Below are positions 54,871 to 64,000 of a stretch of 64,000 nucleotides of DNA, in pieces. Location of the stretch: NCBI GenBank assembly GCA_036971475.1, contig JBAIZL010000001.1:111232850-111296849 (forward strand), read 5' to 3'. The notes beneath the pieces were generated by a model. The model worked only from the letters and a program-made list of their open reading frames with translations. It did no database searches and was not told the origin of the DNA. The stretch's first letter is position 1. Each line of letters opens with the position of its first letter. The stretch comes from Prosapia bicincta. Its lineage: Eukaryota > Arthropoda > Insecta > Hemiptera > Cercopidae. A program made the position numbers and the translations under genes.

Positions 54871-55739
54871 TTCTGCTACCCAATGGATATAACTTCTTTA
54901 AATGTAACGTAACATCCATTATTGAGGTGTTACGTTTTGGTACATACACAAACTATTTAAAAAAAATATTTTACAATACGGCTTACCGGTTTTGTACTTA
55001 TCCGATTGTGTTTTCTTCAATCTTTCGTTACTGTTTACTAGAAACGCTTATGAATGTGGACAAGTTCTGTTTACCTACATTCAAAGTAAAAACTTCCAGG
55101 TGTGTACATATCTACGTTAGTAAAATGAATCATTCAGTTCTTATTTCATTAACTTAACTTTCAAAAAGAACTCCAATAATATAAATGTCAGCTATTTACA
55201 TTCATAATTAAGGAGTAATTATTAAAAAGATTTTCTTCTGTTCCTAATAATCCATAGTTTGTACATCAAGCATATGGGAGGTAGAGATACGTATGATGTT
55301 TTTTTATATTCTTTATTGTTGCACAGCTGGGAGGGAGGATTTATCCTCTAGCATGCTGAGCCTCTAAGAAGAAACTATGTTGCCTCGAGCGAAATGAACT
55401 TCAGGTAATGCACACCCACGTAAAGAATGATGTAACATAATTTACATGTAACTATTGATAACAAAAATTTCATTGGGATCTACATCTGAATTTTATGAAA
55501 TGTGTCTCTGGAGAAACTGCGTTACAGAGTAAAACACTCAATTTACACATTGTTGATAATGTCTATAATTTAATAATAGTAATTTTAACACTTAAAGCTG
55601 TTTTTGTAATTCTAAATATTTGTTTGATAATATTTATTGCAATAATAGTAATAATAATTGCAATAAGAGGATAGATTTAAAACTCTTACCTGGTCTTTTA
55701 TTATTCTACAAGTAAGGATGTAATAGTTAAACAAAATTG
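54871..55739. other. No gene seen
   Basis: AT-rich with short chance ORFs. Confidence 0.5.
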
Positions 55740-55974
55740 TTAATGTATCGTAAATTGTTATTAGTTTTGTTAGCTATTTTATATCCTGTTTTTTAAATTG
55801 ATGAACTATTTCATTTAAGGTTCTGTTTGTGTATGGTATTGTGATATATTTGTTTTTTTTCTTCTCTTTGGTGTAAATTTTTGTGTTTTTTGTGTTTTGT
55901 GCCATATTTTGTCTATTGGTATGGTGTTGTATCCATTTGTGTAAGTTAAGTATTTATTGGTGTCTAAAAAAACA
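55740..55974 (-). pseudogene. PLE remnant 3, inverted RT C-terminal fragment
   Basis: The minus strand reads LDTNKYLTYTNGYNTIPIDK and continues to ISQYHTQTEP, aligning with KYLAYKNGYITTIIDK ... ITLPYINNN of remnant 2, then runs on in noncoding similarity (AACAAAACTAATAACAA). In remnant 2 the sequence right after this point is the start of the GIY-YIG part. Here that part lies on the other strand, starting at about 55976. Confidence 0.85.
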
Positions 55975-55975
55975 G

Positions 55976-56386
55976 AATATAAAATAAAACACGACACCAG
56001 CAACAAAAATAAACTACAAGAACCAAGTGTATACAAATAAACCTGCAACAGGTGCAACAAATTCTACATTTGGCAAACATGTCGCAGCTTCAAACAAAGA
56101 GTCGAGGAACACAAACAGAACATTAACTCAGCATTTAACAATCACATTAAAGAAACAGGATACAATACACATACATTTAACATACCTGGAAATCTTACTC
56201 ATCAACAAAAAAGGACCACATCTCAACACACTAGAACGATATGAAATTTACAAACACAAAAAAACAAAGTACAAATATATTATACGAACAAACTCAATTC
56301 AAATCTCACATACCCTTTGATACTATCGATAAACTGCGTTTAAAATCGTCACCGCTTAACCTAACAACTCCAAATAGAAGAAACTG
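55976..56386 (+). pseudogene. PLE remnant 3, GIY-YIG part
   Basis: Across frames the plus strand reads NKNKLQEPSVYK, CNRCNKFYIWQT (W for the G of YIGQT), FKQRVEEHKQN, NHIKETGYN, then LINKKGPHLNTLERYEIYKH and FDTIDKLRLKS ... TTPNRRN ending at a TGA that overlaps the hairpin core CTGATGA. Frameshifts and the G-to-W change inactivate it. It is a close relative of remnant 2. Confidence 0.9.
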
Positions 56387-56414
56387 ATGAAGATCGCCCT
56401 GGAGCGATTGGATA
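56384..56414 (+). other. Hammerhead-like hairpin overlapping GIY-YIG stop, PLE 3
   Basis: CTGATGA (56384-56390), extra A, GATCGC, six-base loop, GCGATT (six pairs, one G·T), then GGATA in place of GAAA. The stop codon of the endonuclease frame is within CTGATGA. Confidence 0.6.
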
Positions 56415-56540
56415 TGTTCTGTCTCAGTAAGGTTTCACAAATTTACAAAATCTAAAGTTCAGATAATCATAAACTAATTTAAACGTGATTAGTTAAGTTT
56501 CACCGAACGTAATGGACTACAAAATAAAAGTCTATTGAGC
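56415..56540 (+). mobile_element. PLE 3 3' tail
   Basis: Ends with TTTCACCGAACGTAATGGAC (from 56499), shared with 42602-42624 and 10722-10752. Confidence 0.75.
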
Positions 56541-56983
56541 TACCTATTCGGTTATTTAGTTTCATTCACTATGCATACGCTTATTGTAGCGGGCTTCATT
56601 GCTGTGTGCAAAGGATAATCCTACTGCAACGTATTAGGATTACCTCCCATTTCATTCTGGGATTACCCTAAGCTGTCTGCATTACTAGTACTTCAAATTC
56701 TAAACTTACCTTTTACCTATCTATTTAGAAAACCATACAACCCGTATAGTGTACTGAAATGAAAATAGCAATTGACTATGAATTGAATTTATTCAAATGA
56801 TACTGATTTTTAAGTAGTACATGGTCTTTATATAACTACCATGGGGGCTCTTCGCATGAGCCAGAGTAGAATTAATGGTATATCATCATAAAAAATACTA
56901 CTCAGCTTCTAATGCACAAAACGCTCTTAAGAAAGCAAAACCCTAACGCCAAATTCATGTGAATTAGTTTGTGTTGTGAACTG
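56541..56983. other. No gene seen
   Basis: No recognisable frame or repeat. Confidence 0.5.
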
Positions 56984-57315
56984 TCAGGATGGTTCCTCGG
57001 CTACTTTACAATTTGACTTAATGCGTCGCACATTCCTTTCGTGACCATCATTCAGTTTAAAGTAAAAATCTTGAATATTTATTTCTCTAAAATGCGGTAA
57101 TAGATAAAATACATGAGCAAGTGTTAATTCTGGATGTACTATTTTAACACTATGCGTGGTAGTTTTATGTTCAGTAGAATGGACGTTTGAGTGTTTTAGA
57201 AAATGTGAGTAAAACATAGTAAACGCTTTTTCATCTGGAGCAGTATTTAGGTAAAGTGGCTTAAGCTGTAAGAGGTTTTGTGTTTTATAGATTATCCCTA
57301 ATTTTAGGCTAAAAT
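56984..57315 (-). CDS. Unrecognised open frame of about 110 codons
   Basis: The minus strand is open from about 57315 to the stop at 56984. The first Met (57217) gives 77 residues, but protein-like sequence (LKPLYLNTAPDEKAFT) starts before it, following CTCTTACAG, a possible splice acceptor. The product (HFLKHSNVHSTEHKTTTHSV ... LPHFREINIQDFYFKLNDGH) has balanced amino-acid use, unlike the chance ORFs nearby. No motif, signal peptide or membrane segment is evident. It could be the last exon of a host gene or a fragment of an unnamed transposon. Confidence 0.3.
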
Positions 57316-58337
57316 TTCATGAAATGACAAGTATCATTTCCTGTGTGAGTTTGTGTGTGTCAATACAAGTTTTTTAAAGTAATTACATCACAATAACTAC
57401 AATAATAGGATTCAACGGAAAGATGATAACCAAGCATAATATGTATTCGTTTATAACAACGACCCAAATTAAAGAATGATTTTATGACACCTTTCTATAC
57501 AGACCGATTGCTGTAGTTTTCTATTGTAACTAGCTGCGCCCGAATATGCAGCAGTGGGAGGAAGAGCGCAGTCTGTACCAGACCAAGCAAGTGGGACTGC
57601 ATTGTTAGGCAGATTTCATTACTCTAAAGCTGTTCCGAATATCGAACGGTAAATGCGGCCTGCTAAATCCTTATTCTAAATTAATAATTAGAGCTTTGAC
57701 GAACCAGATAATGACTTTATACGTTGTTAAGTTAATTTATTGTATCATTTCCATCAATGTTTCACCCATTTTGGTTTTATCTATAAATTTTTCTTTATAG
57801 TGAGGTTTCGCCTTGAAAATGGCCATACGTTGAAATAGATTGAAAAACGTGAGTGGAAATACTATATTATATATTAAACTGTTTTGTATTAAACTGAGCT
57901 ATATGCCTTGTACATGATATGCCTTGTATCATGAATAGGAGTTGTCGCTAAGTACTATAAATCAATAAATACACGAGTAGCTAAATACAAGTTGTCTTAT
58001 TCCTTTAGTTACTATTATAAATATCGAAAATTGAGTTTTCAGTTTTCAATATTATTTTACGAGACAAATTGTATTCGCTACAAAATTCGTTTCCCTATTC
58101 TTTTTGTCTCTATCATTTTAAACTCATTTAACTACTAAATGTGAACATTTCTGCTAATATAGCAATACATACGTTTAGAGAAATAAACAATTTATGACAA
58201 AAGCGATTATTTACGACTTCATTTTTTCACCCACTTCCTACTTTTTAAAATATTTTAGTTTTCCATTACAAACATATTTCATGTATATAATTTTATAATA
58301 ATAAAATAAATGAATTAGAAATAAATAAATGTATATT

Positions 58338-58339
<2 letters not shown>
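57316..58339. other. Mostly unassigned; possible transposon end at 57530
   Basis: AACTAGCTGCGCCCG at 57530, followed by a less AT-rich 150 bp, resembles the terminus type seen in repeat B. Nothing else identified. Confidence 0.35.

Positions 58340-58390
<51 letters not shown>
58340..58390. repeat. (TA)n microsatellite
   Basis: About 51 bp of TA repeats. Confidence 0.97.
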
Positions 58391-58396
<6 letters not shown>

Positions 58397-60828
58397 AGTT
58401 TTTATGAATGTTTTATAATAGCGAATATATATGAGTTTCAATAGTAATTTTGAACGCTGTTCTGCACATAAAGTATAAAACGTGTATTAACTTGAATATA
58501 TGATTCTAACTAAAAGTAAATCTTCCCAATGGTAAGCCTCTTACTTTGTTCATCTAATTTTGTTGAAACAAAAAACGGAATCAGTATTAATAAAGATAGA
58601 TAGCTAAAATATCGTATTTACATATTGTATTGTACGTTATTAGAGATTGTTAGTCTAATTCTGGATATTTATATGTTAATTCAACTGGGAAACAGACGTT
58701 CATGTAAGACACAGGATTTTCGTGAGAGAATTTATACTTACTATATGTAAAGTTAGTTCTTATAGGAAGTTATTTGAATTTTAGAAAATATATTCAGTCT
58801 TTATTATTTTACTTTTATTTTAACCATACTAACAATGAAATTCTATTTCGTCGTTAAACTAAATATTGAATAATTGTAACACGTTGCAATGATAATTTTA
58901 CTTTATAAGAAATAATATTTATGAAATAACAAAGAATCAGTTAATGCTTCGCTATAATTTAGTAGCAGGATATACCAAACAACAAATAGATATTTAGGTA
59001 AATAATTACGCAAATTGTATAATAATAACACATTATTAGTAATTACCTCATGCATTAAATTTAGAATATTCAATAATAAGTGAACGTATGCAATTCATTT
59101 AAAATTCGTATATTTCCTCAGAAGTCAATTAGTAAAAGTAGTTTATTAGTTTATTAGTAAAATAGAAACACTGTACTGTGAAAAATAATAACTAATATAA
59201 AAACCTACTTTGTTCACCATTATCTTGAGTTTGCTGGAATTATATATAATATCCTCTAAACTAAGTAATGAGGTTTTAATAATACTCAAACATGTTACAT
59301 TATTAGAAAAATATAATGAAGTTAATCACTATAAAAACTGTCGTTATAGTGATACAAGCTGCAAGATCCATCGTCTCTAGTTACTAGTAAATAATCTACA
59401 AATCGAAAAATATCGAGACTTTGCGCACTAAAATTAAAAAGGAATTGTTGCTACAGAGGAAACTAAAAACGGTATAAAACAATTTTAAATTTGTAATGTT
59501 GAACATAAGGAATCGTTGTCCAGATATTCCGTTCAAATTTAAACAAGCCGTGATTCAGTAAATCCAGGCAGGCGTTACTTGCAAGCTTCACATTGCTAGA
59601 GAGACTCAAGAAATTTATGGAAACTGGACCTGCATAATACACAAATGCTTGAATGGGTCCCATAACTAGAAAAAGTTCTGGAAAAGGGAGTTTAAAAGTT
59701 TGAAGGAAATTTGCTAGTGGCTGTTGAAGTATCTAGCATACGTTTTTTTGGGAACTTTTAAACTAAAAATGTAAACGAAAGACTGACCTATACTTAGGGG
59801 AGAACACTAAACGGAGGAGATGAATTGAATCGTAAAGTAAACTTTAAACCATGTAAACGTGTAAGTTCAATTAGACTGAATTAATGAGTCGTACATCAGT
59901 CCTACAATCTTTTACACAAATAGGTTTGTAATCTGGAATCTACCATGGGTAAGTGTACTTTCAAATTATTTTTTTCTTATACCTTCAATTATTTAATGAA
60001 GTTTTAATGAACAAAATTACCTAGACGATACCTTGTAAGATTCAATAGAAACCTTATTGAAGTTTAAGTTCCCTAATAGCTCACCTAAAACAAATAAGAC
60101 TGACTCGGAAATGAAACAGTATCGAATTATCCTCTATTTGCAAGAACAAAAATACTACGCTCAGCAATGGTTACATTTTGTGTACATCATATTGAATTTG
60201 ACAGCTGTCAAAAGCTTATTGAAATCATATTTCCAATAAATCACTTTGAACTTTGCATGTTACCCCCTGCTGACAGCTAAACATATTTTATTATCGATAA
60301 GAAAAAATATTAAATTTGATTCCTATATAACTCTACAAGTTTTAAAAATTATCTTTATAATTTTCTTATATTAAAAGTCGAAATCTTCCATTTTACTATA
60401 TATTTATGTGTTTAGGTGATTCTAAATACTAAATACTGTTTCAAAACTGATTTCAATTATCAAACAAGACAATTAATATTTTATCACCAAATTTTAAAAC
60501 AGATTATGTAATATAGTAATAGTTATTACACAAATTAGGTCAAACCTCATTCAGAGGAACAATTTGCAGTTCATAGCAATGGTTTCACTGTTTTTTTTTT
60601 TACTCATATAAAAACCGAACTTCTCATTTAATTGGCCAATACAAAGGTATGTTGTTAAAAACAATAAAGACTTTAGCGTATTATATCAGGCATAATGGTT
60701 AAAATGTTAGTTTTTAAAATATACACATTGTTATGAAAAGCAAAGGATTTATATTTTTATGATTTTTAAAGTTTTAAGGTTACTTAGTGATTTGGCATTT
60801 CTTTTTTTATTATAAACAATATTTATGC

Positions 60829-60830
<2 letters not shown>
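58391..60830. other. AT-rich stretch, nothing well supported
   Basis: A 66-codon minus-strand frame at 59463-59663 (MGPIQAFVYYAGPVSINFLS...) follows TTTTTCTAG, a possible acceptor. No family recognised and no partner exon seen. Confidence 0.45.

Positions 60831-60873
<43 letters not shown>
60831..60873. repeat. (TA)n microsatellite
   Basis: About 43 bp of TA repeats directly beside a foldback half copy. Confidence 0.97.
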
Positions 60874-60875
<2 letters not shown>

Positions 60876-60879
60876 ATTA

Positions 60880-60966
60880 AATAATATACACAATTACAGG
60901 AATAATTTATTGAACAATACATTCAAAGCTTTTCGTTGGCTGACATTACCAACATCCTCAGGAATT
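60880..60966 (-). repeat. Half copy of PLE-derived foldback with hairpin
   Basis: The minus strand reads CTGAGGA (60961-60955), extra T, GTTGG, loop, CCAAC, GAAAAGCTTTGAAT, the same unit as in the 37 kb palindrome arms. No opposite arm. It abuts (TA)n on its tail side. Confidence 0.75.
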
Positions 60967-61605
60967 ACAATGCTAAGAATGACAAAAGAACTGTCTAACA
61001 TAATTAAAAATTCTTTTTCTTAGAATTTTTGATGTTATTGAAAATTCAGAAAGACGTTTAATGAAATTTGTATAGTAAATGTGTATAAGCAAGGGTTAAC
61101 TGGGATAAAGAATTACCACTAATATTATAATGTTACCCTTTTAGATAGAAAAGGAGAGATAAAGTAAAGTCAAATAAAAAGAATTGTTAAAATTTTAAAG
61201 GAGTTAATTAAAATAAGAAACATACAAACTGTGCTGTATATTCATAATTTAAAAATAAAACAAAAACAGATTTTTAATAACTTGCAAACAAAACAGTAGT
61301 TCATTTATTATAACAAATTTCTTACACAATCCTAAAACTAAAAGGGTCATTTCGCCATAAAGATGCCTTCAAATGAACTCCTTCCCCGGGAAATACATAC
61401 CCAAAGGGTCAAATCTCAGCAAGTTAGGTTTTTTTAAATTAAAGTTCAGTGACTGGTTCTCTGGCAGATTTTGGCGAGCCATTGCACAGTGTTCTAGTTT
61501 TGGTTCTTGTAGTTTTGGGTAGGAATGACTCGTTTCAAAATTTTTACCTTCAAGCGGAGATGGACCGGGGCGGTTTGCGGGTTGGGCGTTGTGCGCGGTC
61601 CATTG

Positions 61606-61607
<2 letters not shown>
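60967..61607. other. No gene recognised
   Basis: The 61370-61605 part is less AT-rich and open on the minus strand (about 80 codons outside the repeat, ending LLRFDPLGMYFPGKEFI) and also on the plus strand. I recognise neither. Confidence 0.35.
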
Positions 61608-61678
<71 letters not shown>

Positions 61679-61691
61679 TGTGTGTGTGTGT

Positions 61692-61762
<71 letters not shown>

Positions 61763-61793
61763 TGTGTGTGAAGAGAGAAAGGGAGAGGGAGAT
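61608..61793. repeat. (TG)n-(GA)-rich compound microsatellite
   Basis: About 160 bp of TG repeats with TATG interruptions, then a short GA-rich tract. Confidence 0.97.
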
Positions 61794-63779
61794 AGACGGC
61801 CATTTTAGCTATTTATAATACTGTTTACTTGCATTAACTAGTATCCAATTACATGTAAATAATTTATAAACGAATGAACAAAAGGTTTGTAAGAATAGAT
61901 GTTTTGTAATCCACGAACTGACTATTTGTGTTGTGTATTGCATTCCGCATTCAGGAATTAAGAGGCATTCGTAACAATATCAACTCCTCTCAAGTAGGCA
62001 CGTCGGAACGGTCCTTTGTACTAAGAGATTGATCAGTAAGAAACCAATTATCCACCCAGTGAATATATATTATCAAGCATTAGTTTCACTTTGAATTGTT
62101 TTTTTTTTAATATTTTATTTTTATAAATTTCTAATAATCCCCGTACCGACATTTGTATGGGTCCTTTTACTATTATTGTATAGTTCTTTGTGACATTGCT
62201 ATTTTTAACTTCTGCTAATGTGGGGAATGGTCCTTATACTTAGTAATAATTGGTAGGTCTTAGTTATAGAGAGCAATTTGTTATAATCTTTTTCTTTTAA
62301 TTTTATCTTTTCAATTTGTATAGTACTTAAATACGTATATTACATTAGCTTGTGATATTTTTTTTATAAACTCGAACGTTATTTTATAAACAGTATAACT
62401 ATACTTTGCACATATCATTATTTTAGTATTGCTGACTTTTGTTTTGTTTTCTATTTAATCAATAATTTTAATACTAGACTTCGACCAATTTTTTAAATGT
62501 CTTGTAATTTCTTCAGGATATTCTAAGAATGTCATTACATTTAGGTTGATTATTATTATTGAGTATGGCGACAGATGATTTTGTTTTCATATTCAGTTCT
62601 GTGTGTACAAATTAAATTGTTTGTCTGTGTTTCGAGCGGTAAATATTCATTGGATCAAATTATTGTGGCTACCAATTAACCTTTCTTTATAACTATTTTA
62701 ATTAGAATATGTGATTATATCTTGCATTTTTTTATATATATATATATAATAAGATATCCATAAAACATATCCAGTGTCCATTGTAGGGCAGCTCGAGTTT
62801 ATATTTTGTATACTTTTTAAATAAAGGTGCAGAAGCTTGTAGCTATTATATTAGAAAGTGGCGAAAACAAGGGATAACTCTTCTCTTTGTGGAATCCTTT
62901 ATTATTGGATATTAAATATGTTTAGTCTAATTGAAAATAATATCCCATTCACAAATACCGTAGACCTCGTCATTTCAGAAATGTTAATTATTTACTTTAT
63001 CGTTTCAATTATTTAATTTTTTACAATGTTGATTTATGCATGTATTATATTGTGTATTATTAATATGATGCCTATGATGTGATTATTCTTCAGCATACCT
63101 ACACTTCTATATCGGTTGCTGCCATTGTTTTTTACTATTTTATTCAGAACTTCAAATTTTGAAAACACCCAGAAACGTATCTTACCTATCTAAACAAGTA
63201 GACATATATTTCTTATCTAACATGGTGTATTTACTATGCTATGTAACGTCCTATTTTCAAACGTTTGAATTATTTTAAAGGTTTTTCGTAGTACATCGCC
63301 ATAGTTGTATATCATGAGTGCAAATAGATTTCAATATTTGGCGGTATAATTTTATCTAATATTTTTTTATTAATAATCTGATCTAACATGATCATTTAAA
63401 AACCTAATCTAACAATAATCATTCATTATAATTATGAATTATGAGCAGATACCTAATATCTTAGATTCCGATCTCGATTCTCAAAATTATTTTTCGATTC
63501 GCGTTTCTTAAGTAGATTCTCGATTCTTTTAAATTTTATACGCCTACTCTGTAATACTGAATCTAGTTAACATGTTAGTCATTAAAAAAGTTCCTTTTAT
63601 AGACATAGGCTATACAAAACGTTCGACCTTGATTTATAAATAGAAATTTTTGAGACTGTGACAAACATAATGGATAAAAGTAACGATTTATTTAAAATTA
63701 CAAATTTGAACTTCAGTCACAATTACAATATAATTTCAGTAATAGCCAATTCTGCTTCTATAACTAGATAGAGTGGAAC
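61794..63779. other. AT-rich stretch, nothing recognised
   Basis: Includes a short (TA)n at 62732-62749. No coding or RNA feature seen. Confidence 0.55.
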
Positions 63780-63910
63780 TACCTTTCCTTGTTTTGTTTT
63801 GACATCTATGAAGCGGAGGCAGCCAGAGGGGAGAGTCGAGCACGCCCGAGCGAGAGTGACACAGTACAGCCAGATGAGCGGTGACCAAAGGACCATTTTG
63901 TTGTTGCGTA
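63780..63910. other. GC-richer island, possible transposon or promoter piece
   Basis: A sharp local rise in G+C in otherwise AT-rich DNA. The plus strand has a short frame, MKRRQPEGRVEHARARVTQY, ending at LLLRNK. The minus strand is also open over this interval. No family recognised. Confidence 0.25.
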
Positions 63911-64000
63911 ACAAATAATAATAATATCGTTAACGCAAATTGGCTTTTGTTTTAATCGCTTAGTTCGAAGGGAATAACTAATATATAAATAAGTGTTAGT

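Noticed and set aside
59463..59663. Minus-strand ORF MGPIQAFVYYAGP as a host exon
   Set aside because: A possible acceptor (TTTTTCTAG) precedes it, but there is no partner exon, donor or known domain.

Overview
The window looks like noncoding, repeat-dominated DNA from an animal nuclear genome. It is strongly A+T rich throughout, carries many long (TA)n, (CA)n/(TG)n and (CT)n microsatellites, and every coding sequence I can name belongs to a decayed transposable element. The mixture (Penelope-like retroelements with a GIY-YIG endonuclease, a mariner, two piggyBac-like copies, a Helitron helicase remnant) fits an arthropod, most likely an insect, but the sequence does not fix the species. I find no convincing host gene, rRNA, CRISPR array or bacterial-style operon.

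Layout. 1-1.7 kb: a Penelope-like element (PLE) on the minus strand, with reverse transcriptase (RT) plus GIY-YIG and two frameshifts. 1.7-10.7 kb: unassigned AT-rich DNA with microsatellites. 10.7-11.4 kb: a PLE 3' end and an inverted hairpin pair. 13.9-16.7 kb: two large palindromes, a 3'-truncated mariner and (TA)n blocks. 19.0 kb: a tRNA-like SINE head. 23.7-25.3 kb: an internally deleted piggyBac with both TTAA ends. 25.7-26.3 kb: repeat A, whose second copy is at 54.2-54.9 kb. 26.5-27.05 kb: a less AT-rich patch of unknown nature. 28.6-32.6 kb: repeats B and C, a 400 bp (TG)n array and a palindrome holding the best hammerhead-like fold. 36.9-37.2 kb: a 227 bp palindrome. 41.9-45.9 kb: repeat E, PLE remnant 2, repeat B and local duplications. 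50.0-50.5 and 55.7-56.5 kb: two PLE remnants whose RT part is inverted relative to the GIY-YIG part. 52.6-54.1 kb: Helitron and piggyBac remnants side by side. 57-64 kb: mostly unassigned, with microsatellites and a few weak ORFs.

The connecting theme is the PLE family. Three remnants carry a small hairpin of the form CTGANGA-N-stem-loop-stem-GAAA at or just after the GIY-YIG stop codon. The same hairpin recurs across the window, often as inverted pairs inside near-perfect palindromes next to (TA)n. It resembles the hammerhead ribozyme core reported for PLEs, with one consistent extra base before stem II. The inverted RT/GIY-YIG copies and the palindromes could both arise from twin-priming or template switching during PLE insertion. 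That link is inference.
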